Assembly: GCA_009774765.1 (NCBI GenBank)
Contig: VSOK01000031.1
Span: 1 to 32,392 of the forward strand
DNA from: Bacteroidales bacterium
GTDB lineage: Bacteria > Bacteroidota > Bacteroidia > Bacteroidales > UBA932
Reading direction: 5' to 3'
Length of the DNA stretch: 32,392 bases
Shown: in pieces, positions 8,808 to 15,787 of the stretch
Layout: each line of letters begins with the position of its first letter
Numbering within the stretch: the stretch's first letter is position 1
The notes under the pieces: model-generated
Seen by the model: only the letters and a program-made list of their open reading frames with translations
Database searches by the model: none
Told to the model about the DNA's origin: nothing
Program-made: the position numbers and the translations under genes

Positions 8808-9593
8808 TTATTTTCCGGCTATGTATTCGTCAGCTATCGCCTTCATACGCGCTGCACGCTTTTCGCTGTCCGGATGGGATGAAAACATCTTCTGGACAAC
8901 GGACGCCTTTGCCCCCTGTGAAAGTTCCACAAGCTTGTTCAGTCCGTTGGCCATACCGTATGGGCTGAAACCATGCTCCACGCAGAATCTGAATCCATAC
9001 TCGTCGGCCTCATATTCCTGTTTCTGTGAAAACTGGGCGTCAACGAATGCGGAAGTCAGTTCACCAAGCTGGGATTCGGACAGTTGCGCTATCTTCCCTC
9101 CAGCCGCACCGGCAGCATTAAGAGCCGCAGAAGCCACATACGCGTTCTTCATCGCATCCTTCACATCGTGGTTTACAACGTGGCCTATTTCGTGCCCGAT
9201 AATAGCCATCAGCTCATCATCGTCCATCATATCCATCAAAGCTGAAAACACCCTGATGGAACCGTCCCCGCAGGCAAACGCATTCACATCGCTCACATAG
9301 TACACCTTGAAATTAAGCGGAAGGCCGTTGACCTGGTCAATTCCTGCAGTAAGCCTTTTGAGTCTTGCGTCATATTCAAGCGTATCCACAGGATTGTGCT
9401 CGTCCATCCACACCACCGACTCGTGGCTCATCGAGGCTATGTCCTCGTCAGAAAGGGTTATGGCATTCGCCACATCACTCGCGGCCTGGACAGCTTTTTT
9501 GACATTGATTGTACGGTTCCCGATCTTGATCTGGGCCTGTGCTGCTGCCGCAAATGCAGACAGAATCAACACTACAGCGATAATTCGTCTCAT
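8808..9593 (-). CDS. Exported M48-family zinc metalloprotease
   Basis: Predicted 261-residue exported protease. The ATG at 9593 is chosen over a TTG two codons earlier; it starts a signal peptide 'MRRIIAVVLILSAFAAAAQAQ' shortened here by cleavage near residue 21. The zinc motif HEIGH (134-138) and the third ligand in EYEADEYG (Glu about 195) are intact, as is the C-terminal 'SSHPDSEKRAARM' block typical of small M48 enzymes such as LoiP/YcaL. These clip or clear misassembled envelope proteins in the periplasm. There is no lipobox Cys, so it should be soluble or periplasmic. It starts 27 bases after glsB and precedes a terminator, so it is co-transcribed with the glycine-lipid genes. Family call is firm; the substrate is unknown. 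Confidence 0.88.
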   Translation of the reverse strand: MRRIIAVVLILSAFAAAAQAQIKIGNRTINVKKAVQAASDVANAITLSDEDIASMSHESVVWMDEHNPVDTLEYDARLKRLTAGIDQVNGLPLNFKVYYVSDVNAFACGDGSIRVFSALMDMMDDDELMAIIGHEIGHVVNHDVKDAMKNAYVASAALNAAGAAGGKIAQLSESQLGELTSAFVDAQFSQKQEYEADEYGFRFCVEHGFSPYGMANGLNKLVELSQGAKASVVQKMFSSHPDSEKRAARMKAIADEYIAGK

Positions 9594-9620
9594 TTCCAAT
9601 AAATCCTTGATATTTGATTA

Positions 9621-10691
9621 TTACCTTATATGTTTCTTGCGGAATCTATCCTTACTGGATTCACGCCTGGCGTGTATACGTCCCCGGCGTGCCCTTATCC
9701 TTTCAGCCAGTTCATTGACACCGTCCGCCACATCAGGAAAACGTCTCTTGATGGCATCTATCTTCTGCCTGATAAAAGAATCTATATGACGCTCCTTCTT
9801 CTCGTCGTACATTTCATCGAAAGCGATAAGGATTCCAGTCTCCTCGACATCTCCGAACTCATCATTTATCGCCGTACCGAACATCTTCATAGTCGGCGAC
9901 AGGCTCATATAAGAATTCACAAGAGGAGGGATATTGTATCCGAGGCGACGGATTTCAGCATTGAGAAGCCTATAGTCATCCTTGAACTCCTTTTCTGTCA
10001 GGACCTCGTCCATAATATGCGAGTCAGTCTTTATGGGAAGCTGATTATGAGGGACTACAAGATTTTCATCATCGCTGAAATGCTTGTCGAGAAAATGCAG
10101 TATTAGATCACGCCCATAGCTGTCATAGGACGGGTACATGGTCATCTTGCCGAAAAAATATTTCATCCCGGGAGTCTGTATCATCAGAGCCCCGAGACCG
10201 TCCCAGAGATTGTCCAGCGCGAACAGGGCTTTTGTCCCGGCCTCTTTCCTCTGATATTCAGGAGAGATGAATGAACGTCCCAGCTCTATAGTATATGGCA
10301 GATATTCCTTTATGAACTTCTCGGAGAAACGGAACAGATGTGAAGTAGCGAGAACAGGCTGCCCGTCCTCTGAAAATTTCATATCCGTACCGAGGAGGAA
10401 CCTGTATCCGCCTATGATTCTCTCCGCATCCGGATCCCACAGAATAAGCTGCCTGCAAGGATTTTCCATAGTATCAAAATAATCGATATCCATAGAAAGC
10501 CCGGTGCCCCCCCCGGAAGCTCTGAAGGAGATCTCCCTCAGACGGCCTATTTCCTTCAGGACATTGGGCGCGTCATTGCAGGTAACTATATAGATCTCGT
10601 TACCTCCCTTGTTGGTGTCCCTGAGTTTTTTCTCTTTTGACAGTTCCGCCTTCAGCAGCTCCCTGTCTATAGGTTCTATTATGTTTTCCAT
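9621..10691 (-). CDS. glsB: GlsB-like N-acyltransferase of glycine (aminolipid) synthesis
   Basis: Predicted 356-residue cytosolic acyltransferase of the GNAT fold, related to OlsB-type enzymes. Residues 45-75 carry 'REISFRASGGGTGLSMDID' and the GNAT core continues with 'ERIIGGYRFLLG' and 'ELGRSFISPEYQRKEAGTKAL'. In Bacteroides thetaiotaomicron GlsB attaches the first 3-hydroxy fatty acid to glycine and GlsA adds the second, making glycine lipids of the membrane. Its partner glsA lies directly upstream and the two genes overlap by 92 bases. The C-terminal 60 residues are rich in Lys and Arg (for example 'RIRARRGRIHARRESSKDR') and may contact the membrane. Codons 60-62 (GGG GGG GGC) make a run of eight G at 10507-10514. 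The amino-acid substrate could differ (ornithine, serine-glycine); the enzyme class is well supported. Confidence 0.85.
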   Translation of the reverse strand: MENIIEPIDRELLKAELSKEKKLRDTNKGGNEIYIVTCNDAPNVLKEIGRLREISFRASGGGTGLSMDIDYFDTMENPCRQLILWDPDAERIIGGYRFLLGTDMKFSEDGQPVLATSHLFRFSEKFIKEYLPYTIELGRSFISPEYQRKEAGTKALFALDNLWDGLGALMIQTPGMKYFFGKMTMYPSYDSYGRDLILHFLDKHFSDDENLVVPHNQLPIKTDSHIMDEVLTEKEFKDDYRLLNAEIRRLGYNIPPLVNSYMSLSPTMKMFGTAINDEFGDVEETGILIAFDEMYDEKKERHIDSFIRQKIDAIKRRFPDVADGVNELAERIRARRGRIHARRESSKDRFRKKHIR

Positions 10692-11514
10692 CCCTTACGC
10701 TTAATTGATAAACCCGGTTTCTAACTTCCTGTGCCCATTCTGAAGCAGTCCTGGAACTGTCGAAGGCACTGTATGGAATCGGTTCTCCTATTTTTATCCT
10801 ATAGGTATTTCCACGGCTTCTGTACATTTCATCCGGCAGCAGAAGCATGGCAAAATTGAATTTCAGCCTAAGCTTGCCGCATAACCTTGCGATATTGTAG
10901 AACCGCTCTGAATTCCGACCTTCAAAATATACAGGCACGACATCACGTCCCGACTCTATACTTTTGGTTATAAAGGCTTTCGTCCAGGGCAGATCCTGTA
11001 TCCTGCCGTCTATCTTTCTTGAACATATCCCCGCAGGGAACATCAGCATCTGATTGTCCGATCTGAATGCTTCATTGATAAGGAGCGGAAGATTCCTTGC
11101 CTGGCTCCCGATCTTGTTGACAGGCACGCAGAGGGGGGCCAATCCTTTGAGATTCATAAGAAGATCATTGACAAGATATTTTATCCTGCCGTCATAATGC
11201 CTTCCCAGAACCATTCCGAGCGTGACCCCGTCTATTGCACCAAGAGGATGATTGGAGACGAACGTATAGCGTTTTGTCTTGTCGGGAATATTCTCCAGAC
11301 CTTCGACGACGACCTTGACATCAAGATAGTCAAGACAGTTTCCACAGAATTCAACTCCTGTATATCCTTTCTCCAGAAAGCCGTTTATAAATGACTGGTG
11401 TACCAGCTTCTTGAGGAAACTGACCACAAAACCAGGTATATATCTGGCCTTCTTGCCCGCACGACTGCGGACAATAGCATCCAAATCAATTCGTTGTATT
11501 GTTGATTCGGTCAT
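10600..11514 (-). CDS. glsA: GlsA-like O-acyltransferase of glycine lipid synthesis
   Basis: Predicted 304-residue membrane-associated acyltransferase of the PlsC-like superfamily. The catalytic block is 'SNHPLGAIDG' with His89 and Asp95 (five residues between them rather than the usual four, a pattern I believe occurs in this Bacteroidetes group), and the phosphate-binding block is FPAG at 159-162. In the glycine-lipid pathway GlsA esterifies the hydroxyl of the N-acyl glycine made by GlsB. It is the first gene of the glsA-glsB-M48 operon. The last 30 or so residues ('NRTYRQGAAEGG...') overlap the start of glsB in another frame and look like an out-of-frame reading of that gene rather than conserved protein, so the C-terminus may be a late extension after loss of an earlier stop. 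Confidence 0.85.
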   Translation of the reverse strand: MTESTIQRIDLDAIVRSRAGKKARYIPGFVVSFLKKLVHQSFINGFLEKGYTGVEFCGNCLDYLDVKVVVEGLENIPDKTKRYTFVSNHPLGAIDGVTLGMVLGRHYDGRIKYLVNDLLMNLKGLAPLCVPVNKIGSQARNLPLLINEAFRSDNQMLMFPAGICSRKIDGRIQDLPWTKAFITKSIESGRDVVPVYFEGRNSERFYNIARLCGKLRLKFNFAMLLLPDEMYRSRGNTYRIKIGEPIPYSAFDSSRTASEWAQEVRNRVYQLSVRDGKHNRTYRQGAAEGGTVKREKTQGHQQGR

Positions 11515-11605
11515 TTTATTCAGGTTTTAGCACCGAAATGTACACATTATCTTGCAAAACAGCACTAAAAATTAACATTTTTTGACAATGGGCATAAAAT
11601 CGCGG

Positions 11606-12640
11606 CTACTTTACCCTCAACTTACGGCCTATTCTGAGGACCGTCTTGGCTGTAATCCCGTTGAGTCTGCAAATTTCAGATACGGTAGTTCCATTGTTGA
11701 TGGCAATACGGCCCAGAGTGTCGCCCGAGCGCACAGTATAATAACGCATAGCCGCTTTTTCAGCATCCTCTTTCCTGTCTTCCTCATCATTACGGAACTC
11801 GTCCTCGAAATCCTGTTCGTAATTGCTGTACGGGTTGAACTGTCTCCGCTTCAGAAGAAAAAGCCTGTGCCTCAACTCGCCTGTCGAGAAATTTATAAGC
11901 CATTGCGGATCAAAGGCAAATCCCTTATACCTTGTCTCGAAATGAAGATGAGGTCCTGTAGAACGTCCGGTAGAGCCTCCAAGGCCTATTACATCACCGG
12001 CATTGACAAGGTCACCGGCCTCCACATTCCTTTTTGACAGATGGGCATAAAAAGTCTCCAGTCCGTTGGGATGGCGGATTATTATAAGGTTTCCGAATCC
12101 GCGGACATACATGGACATACGCACCTTTCCGTCAAACGTAGCATATATCGGAGTGCCGGAGGCAAGAGGCAGGTCCACACCCTGATGACGCCTTCCCCTT
12201 CTGACACCGAACTTTCCGCGAGGATGGATACTCCCCTGAAAAGGACAGTGATACTGGCTGAGGCTGTCCACCATCCACACCCTCCAGGATACCGGCAGGC
12301 TGTCCAGCGGTATTTTATACGGATTGGTGACGGTTTCGTCCCAATTCTCCTGGAAAATGCCCGAGTCCACAGTCCGGGAAAGATCCTTAAGGTAACGCCA
12401 GGTATTGTTGCTGTACAGTACAACCTTGACAGATTCATTCCCTGTATCAAGGGTATCAAGCGGCACGGCATCACTGTCTATCAATGATTTTACAGGACGC
12501 AAAGCAGTCCTCGGGAGAATCACCTCAGCCTCAGCCACCTTCAACGCTTTCCTCGGCACACCATCTGCCGCACCGTACACAGACTGCACAGCCAGCATAA
12601 GCCCTGAAACAATACAATATATAAAACGTTCCGACAACAT
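11606..12640 (-). CDS. M23 peptidase with C-terminal LysM domain
   Basis: Predicted 344-residue exported cell-wall protein. The ATG at 12640 is preferred to a TTG one codon earlier and opens a signal peptide ending near VYGA. The M23 (LytM) domain spans about 130-260 with zinc ligands His152 and Asp156 (HQGVD) and the HLHFE pair His231/His233, so it can be active as a peptidoglycan endopeptidase. An acidic linker (about 270-295, 'DFEDEFRNDEEDRKEDAEK') leads to one LysM motif (297-344, 'YYTVRSGDTLGRIA'), which binds GlcNAc in peptidoglycan. It begins 11 bases after the phosphohexomutase stop, so it is the last gene of the def operon. Likely role: cutting cross-links during growth or division. 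Confidence 0.9.
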   Translation of the reverse strand: MLSERFIYCIVSGLMLAVQSVYGAADGVPRKALKVAEAEVILPRTALRPVKSLIDSDAVPLDTLDTGNESVKVVLYSNNTWRYLKDLSRTVDSGIFQENWDETVTNPYKIPLDSLPVSWRVWMVDSLSQYHCPFQGSIHPRGKFGVRRGRRHQGVDLPLASGTPIYATFDGKVRMSMYVRGFGNLIIIRHPNGLETFYAHLSKRNVEAGDLVNAGDVIGLGGSTGRSTGPHLHFETRYKGFAFDPQWLINFSTGELRHRLFLLKRRQFNPYSNYEQDFEDEFRNDEEDRKEDAEKAAMRYYTVRSGDTLGRIAINNGTTVSEICRLNGITAKTVLRIGRKLRVK

Positions 12641-12651
12641 CAATGCTACAA

Positions 12652-14007
12652 TTATTCTGCACCGAAGCGCGTTTCAAGTATTTCTTTCACCACAGCGATC
12701 TTTTCATCCAGCAGCTCTCTTGAAGTGGCCTCGCAGATGAATCTGAGATAAGGCTCGGTATTCGACGGACGGATATTGAACCACCACTGAGGGAACTCAA
12801 CCCTGTATCCGTCAAAATCCATATATGCAGTTGATTCCTCCGTAGACATGAAATGGTCCCTTACAGCATCCATAGCACCCTGCTTGTCCTCTATACGGAA
12901 GTTTATTTCCCCTGAATTCTGATATTTCTCGATTCCGGCTATCAGGCGGCTCAATGATATGCCTTTTGCCTTCATCGCGGCCACCACATCAAGTATCAGG
13001 ATAGAAGCGAGCAGTCCGCTGTCGGAGTAGAAGAAATCACGGAAATAATAATGTCCGGCAAGCTCTCCTCCATAGACCCCGTCAAGCTCCCTCAATTTAT
13101 GAGCGGCAAAGGCACGTCCGACTTTCCAGGTGCGCATCTGTCCGCCCATAGGCGCAAGATACTCCCCTACCGCTTTGGAACTCCTGATATCCTGCAGCAC
13201 AATGCCCTTCTCTCCCCTTTCTTCAAGGAAATAATGTCCAAGCACGGCAATCATAAGGTCAGGAGAGATAAAGCGTGAATTTTCATCGACGAACATGACC
13301 CTGTCCGCATCACCGTCATATATGACACCTATATCGGCACCTGTGCTTCGCACAAGCTCTTTCAGGGCGGCTACATTCTTCTCCACAAGCGGATTCGGCT
13401 CGTGGTTCGGGAAACGTCCGTCCAGCTCCTCAAAAATATATGCAGGCTGGTCACCGAAAATCTCACGGGCATACAGCGAGGACATTCCGTTGGACAGGTC
13501 CATCGCTATTTTCAGTCCGCTGTAATCGCCTTTATACTTAAGAAGGAATTCAAGGTAATCCTTGTGGATGTCCATAGATTTCACCTGTCCCTTGACCGCT
13601 GCCGGAGTACATGGGCGTCCGCTGTCTATCCATTCTTTGATCTGTCCAAGACCGGTATCAAAACCTACAGGAAGAGCATTCTCCCTGGAGACCTTCATTC
13701 CGTTGTACTCGGCAGGATTGTGGGATGCGGTAATCTGCACGGAAGCCTTGAACCCGTAATTCGCCGTACCGAAATACACCATCGGCGTTGTGCTCAACCC
13801 TATGTCATAGACATCGGCTCCCGCATCGGTTATACCTTTCAGAAGATATTCGTGTATCTCACCTGAAGACACCCTGCAGTCACGGCCGACAAGCACCTTG
13901 TCAGCACCGAGAAGTTCCGGCAGGAAATATCCTGTCTTATATGCTGTATCCTTATCGAAATCCACATTGTAGATTCCCCTGATATCGTATGCGTGAAATG
14001 CTCCCAT
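12652..14007 (-). CDS. Phosphoglucomutase/phosphomannomutase (alpha-D-phosphohexomutase)
   Basis: Predicted 451-residue cytosolic enzyme that moves phosphate between C1 and C6 of glucose or mannose, feeding nucleotide-sugar and cell-surface polysaccharide synthesis. All four signature blocks are present: DIRG at 8-11, the phosphoserine loop TASHNP with Ser95, the metal loop DGDADR (Asp231, Asp233, Asp235), the sugar loop 'GGELAGHYYF', and 'RPSNTEPYLR' near 420 for phosphate binding. Length is normal for the AlgC/ManB group, which accepts both glucose and mannose, so one sugar cannot be chosen from sequence alone. It starts 4 bases after the peptide deformylase stop and is followed by the M23/LysM gene, forming one operon. 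Confidence 0.93.
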   Translation of the reverse strand: MGAFHAYDIRGIYNVDFDKDTAYKTGYFLPELLGADKVLVGRDCRVSSGEIHEYLLKGITDAGADVYDIGLSTTPMVYFGTANYGFKASVQITASHNPAEYNGMKVSRENALPVGFDTGLGQIKEWIDSGRPCTPAAVKGQVKSMDIHKDYLEFLLKYKGDYSGLKIAMDLSNGMSSLYAREIFGDQPAYIFEELDGRFPNHEPNPLVEKNVAALKELVRSTGADIGVIYDGDADRVMFVDENSRFISPDLMIAVLGHYFLEERGEKGIVLQDIRSSKAVGEYLAPMGGQMRTWKVGRAFAAHKLRELDGVYGGELAGHYYFRDFFYSDSGLLASILILDVVAAMKAKGISLSRLIAGIEKYQNSGEINFRIEDKQGAMDAVRDHFMSTEESTAYMDFDGYRVEFPQWWFNIRPSNTEPYLRFICEATSRELLDEKIAVVKEILETRFGAE

Positions 14008-14011
14008 AATA

Positions 14012-14563
14012 TTATTGTTTTGTCTTATAATGCGGTGATACTTTTCCTTTGGCTATATTCTGGAGTTTTTTTGAAACCATCTTTCTCCTTATCGGAGCGA
14101 CCCTGTCCACAAAAAGGTTGCCGTCAAGATGATCAAGCTCATGCTGGACCATCCTGCACGCGAATCTGTCAAGTTCCTCCGTCACCTTGTTGAAATCCTC
14201 ATCATAATATTCAACCTTTATCTTTGAAGGCCTGCGGACATCCGCATATACCCCCGGAACACTCAGGCATCCTTCCGAATACTCCACAGTCGAAGAACTC
14301 TCCTCCAGCACGACAGGATTGATCATAGTCCTCCTGAAGCCTTTGAGATAGTCATACACGTCCGTCAGTTCAGTCCCGTCCACAATAAGAACCCTGAGAC
14401 CGACACCTACCTGAGGAGCGGCAAGCCCGCACCCGTCAGCACTCTTGAGCGTCTCTTTCATATCCGAAATCAACTGCGTCAAGGTTTCCCTGTCATTCAG
14501 ATCCGCATCTTTAGACGGTTCCCTGAGAACATCAGCACCATATAGATAGATAGGAAGTTTCAT
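14012..14563 (-). CDS. def: Peptide deformylase
   Basis: Predicted 183-residue cytosolic metallo-enzyme that removes the formyl group from the N-terminal methionine of new proteins. The three family motifs are intact: GCGLAAPQ at 44-51, EGCLS at 97-101 with metal ligand Cys99, and HELDH at 141-145 with His141, Glu142 and His145. The length fits type I enzymes of Bacteroidetes. The ATG at 14563 follows a predicted promoter by about 70 bases and the gene leads an operon with the phosphohexomutase and the M23/LysM protein. Confidence 0.97.
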   Translation of the reverse strand: MKLPIYLYGADVLREPSKDADLNDRETLTQLISDMKETLKSADGCGLAAPQVGVGLRVLIVDGTELTDVYDYLKGFRRTMINPVVLEESSSTVEYSEGCLSVPGVYADVRRPSKIKVEYYDEDFNKVTEELDRFACRMVQHELDHLDGNLFVDRVAPIRRKMVSKKLQNIAKGKVSPHYKTKQ

Positions 14564-14637
14564 TTTATCTCTGTTTTCTGTTGTTAATACTCTTGTTGCA
14601 TCCTCTTTCAGGCCATATCATCATACAGCCGGGCTTG

Positions 14638-14645
14638 CAAATATA
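14638..14645 (-). promoter_or_regulatory. Candidate -7 element for the def operon
   Basis: TATATTTG on the minus strand matches TAnnTTTG and lies 75 bases ahead of the def ATG. No TTTG lies at 19-21 bases; the nearest is 12 bases away. A short palindrome (ACATAT, 4 bases, ATATGT) at 14671-14686 lies further upstream and could be a binding site, but this is weak. Confidence 0.45.
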
Positions 14646-14796
14646 TAACAATTCCGTCAAATACCGGATTACATATAAAAATATGTGTTTATGGCAGATT
14701 CGACAGCCATGCCCACAAGAGATGCCCGTTGAATCAAAACGGCAAGGCATAGAGTCATCAATATCACGTTCTCCGGGCAACAAGTCTGCAAAGACG

Positions 14797-15085
14797 TGGC
14801 CACCAGCCATATTTTTGTCCAATGGCCACGGGACAGACTCACCACATAGCTTATTATCAACAAGTTACCTTTCAACAACTGTGACCATCAGCCATTTTTT
14901 CGTCCGATGGCTACGGGATAGACTTGCCACACAACTAATTATCAAGAGGTTACCTTCCAGCTATTGGTCCCATCGGCCCTTTTATCGTCCAATGGACACG
15001 GGACAGCTTTACTATATAACTGATTGCCAAGAAGTTACCTTTCAACAACTGTGGCCATCAGCCATTTTTTCGTCCGATGGCCACA
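14797..15085. repeat. 85-bp tandem repeat, about 3.4 copies, each with a hairpin
   Basis: Three full 85-base units (14797-14881, 14882-14966, 14967-15051) and a partial fourth (15052-15085) lie head to tail between tRNA-Pro and def. Each starts near 'ggccatcagccatttttt' and has 'gtccratgg' some 25 bases on, then an AT-rich half ending in 'gttacctttcaacaactg'. Units 1 and 3 resemble each other at several positions (gtccaatgg, cacgggacag, ttcaacaactg), as do 2 and 4 (gtccgatgg), hinting at an older 170-base double unit. A decayed copy may precede unit 1 (14711-14796, with a hairpin of its own around ATGCC/GGCAT). The period is not a multiple of three and the region overlaps no credible gene. 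Function unknown. Confidence 0.85.
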
Positions 15086-15087
15086 GT
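15048..15087. repeat. Perfect 12-bp inverted repeat at the end of the 85-bp array
   Basis: ACTGTGGCCATC (15048-15059) and GATGGCCACAGT (15076-15087) pair perfectly around a 16-base spacer; a nested alternative, GCCAT with ATGGC (15061-15065 and 15077-15081), can form instead. Unit 2 keeps the stem with one mismatch and one wobble pair, unit 1 keeps a TGGCCA core, and unit 3 replaces it by GTC(C)CAT with ATGGAC, changes that largely preserve pairing. Confidence 0.8.
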
Positions 15088-15101
15088 AAACACAGACACA
15101 G

Positions 15102-15144
15102 CAAAAAGAAGGGTGACCGGAGCCTATGCTTCCGTCACCCTTCT
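15102..15144 (-). terminator. Rho-independent terminator after tRNA-Pro
   Basis: An inverted repeat whose outer arms are AGAAGGGTGA (15107-15116) and TCACCCTTCT (15135-15144), extended inward by CCGG/TTCCG with a bulge, is followed on the minus strand by a T run (15107-15103). It starts 4 bases past the tRNA 3' end. Confidence 0.85.
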
Positions 15145-15148
15145 GCGG

Positions 15149-15221
15149 TCGGGATGAGGCGACTCGAACGCCCGACCCCTACGTCCCGAACGTAGTGCGC
15201 TACCAACTGCGCTACATCCCG
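15149..15221 (-). tRNA. tRNA-Pro (anticodon CGG)
   Basis: The minus strand folds as a 73-base cloverleaf: acceptor arm CGGGATG with CATCCCG, D arm containing AGTTGGTAG, anticodon stem CTACG/CGTAG around loop TTCGGGA (anticodon CGG, reading the proline codon CCG), and T loop TTCGAGT. The 3' CCA is not encoded. The discriminator is A (15149). It is followed at once by a terminator. Confidence 0.93.
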
Positions 15222-15237
15222 ATGTTCCGGTCATTCC

Positions 15238-15255
15238 GTGGAATTGTCATTCCAC
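15238..15255. repeat. Short perfect inverted repeat ahead of tRNA-Pro
   Basis: GTGGAAT (15238-15244), TGTC, ATTCCAC (15249-15255) form a 7-bp stem with a 4-base loop, 17 bases upstream of the mature tRNA-Pro 5' end. It has no T run on the minus strand, so it is not a typical terminator; it may help leader processing or be a protein site. No clear promoter for the tRNA was found here. Confidence 0.45.
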
Positions 15256-15270
15256 AAAAACTTTCCCAAG

Positions 15271-15300
15271 AAAAAAGAAGTTGCCTTTATGACAACTTCT
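15271..15300 (-). terminator. Rho-independent terminator of rpsT
   Basis: AGAAGTTG (15276-15283) pairs with CAACTTCT (15293-15300) around a 9-base loop, and is followed on the minus strand by six T (15276-15271). It lies 34 bases past the rpsT stop codon. Confidence 0.8.
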
Positions 15301-15334
15301 TGTAGCTATAAGAAAACCTTTTAAGGTCCTTCAT

Positions 15335-15589
15335 TTATGAAAGCTTGTTGATGTAGACTGCTATACCGCTCTTAAGGTTAGCTGCCTTGTTTTTGTGGAT
15401 AACGCCGATTTTAGCAAGTTTATCAATCATTGCGTAAACCTTAGGTGCATTTGACTGAGCTGTCTCCTTATCGGAAGTATTTCTCAGCGCACGGATAGCG
15501 TTCCTTGTAGTCTTTGCATAATACTTGTTATGCAATCTGCGTCTCTCGCTTTGGCGGTGACGCTTGTCTGCTGATGCGTGATTTGCCAT
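15335..15589 (-). CDS. rpsT: 30S ribosomal protein S20
   Basis: Predicted 84-residue protein that binds 16S rRNA in the small subunit body. The ATG at 15589 begins 'MANHASADKRHRQSERRR', the standard S20 start, and the sequence ends 'GIAVYINKLS'. The frame stays open upstream across the tRNA gene, but that extension is not coding. It is rich in Lys, Arg and Ala and predicted helical, as in the family. The gene starts 24 bases after the 3' end of tRNA-Glu and most likely shares its strong promoter; a terminator follows. Confidence 0.97.
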   Translation of the reverse strand: MANHASADKRHRQSERRRLHNKYYAKTTRNAIRALRNTSDKETAQSNAPKVYAMIDKLAKIGVIHKNKAANLKSGIAVYINKLS

Positions 15590-15612
15590 TATTTTATTTT
15601 TTATATTTTTTG

Positions 15613-15684
15613 TAGTGGGTAGGGGAATCGAACCCCTATTGCAAGAATGAAAATCTTGAGTACTAGCCGTTATACGAACCCACC
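15613..15684 (-). tRNA. tRNA-Glu (anticodon TTC)
   Basis: The minus strand forms a cloverleaf with acceptor GGTGGGT/ACCCACT (first pair G-T), D arm near CGTATAACGGCTAGTAC, anticodon stem CAAGA/TCTTG around loop TTTTCAT (anticodon TTC, glutamate) and T arm AGGGG-TTCGATT-CCCCT. CCA is not encoded. The exact ends may be off by one base. It sits between a strong promoter and rpsT. Confidence 0.92.
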
Positions 15685-15724
15685 AAAACTTACCGCTATC
15701 AAGAGTATATCTTGAAAGGGAGTG

Positions 15725-15755
15725 CAAAGGTATGTATTATTTTCTTTAGGACAAA
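15725..15755 (-). promoter_or_regulatory. Promoter of tRNA-Glu and rpsT
   Basis: The minus strand reads TTTG (15755-15752), exactly 19 bases, then TACCTTTG (15732-15725), a full match to the Bacteroidetes housekeeping promoter. The predicted start lies near 15718, about 34 bases ahead of mature tRNA-Glu. It is the best promoter match in the window. Confidence 0.85.
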
Positions 15756-15787
15756 ATATTTTTGCACTTTTTAAGCATTATCTTTTA

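Noticed and set aside
14797..15085. CRISPR array
   Set aside because: The period is 85 bases with the whole unit repeated and diverged; there are no short identical repeats with unique spacers and no cas genes.
14797..15085. Integron attC sites
   Set aside because: The hairpins lack recognisable R/L box core sites (GTTRRRY), and there are no gene cassettes or integrase.
14564..15148. Hidden mobile element in the 585-base gap
   Set aside because: No transposase fragment, no flanking direct target repeats, and the tRNA next to it has no duplicated 3' end to mark an attachment site.
14581..15195. Open frame of about 200 codons on the plus strand across the repeat region
   Set aside because: It runs through the 85-bp repeat (period not divisible by three) and into tRNA-Pro on the other strand, with no family resemblance.
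15590..15727. N-terminal extension of rpsT
   Set aside because: The open frame upstream of the ATG at 15589 crosses tRNA-Glu; S20 proteins start at MANH.
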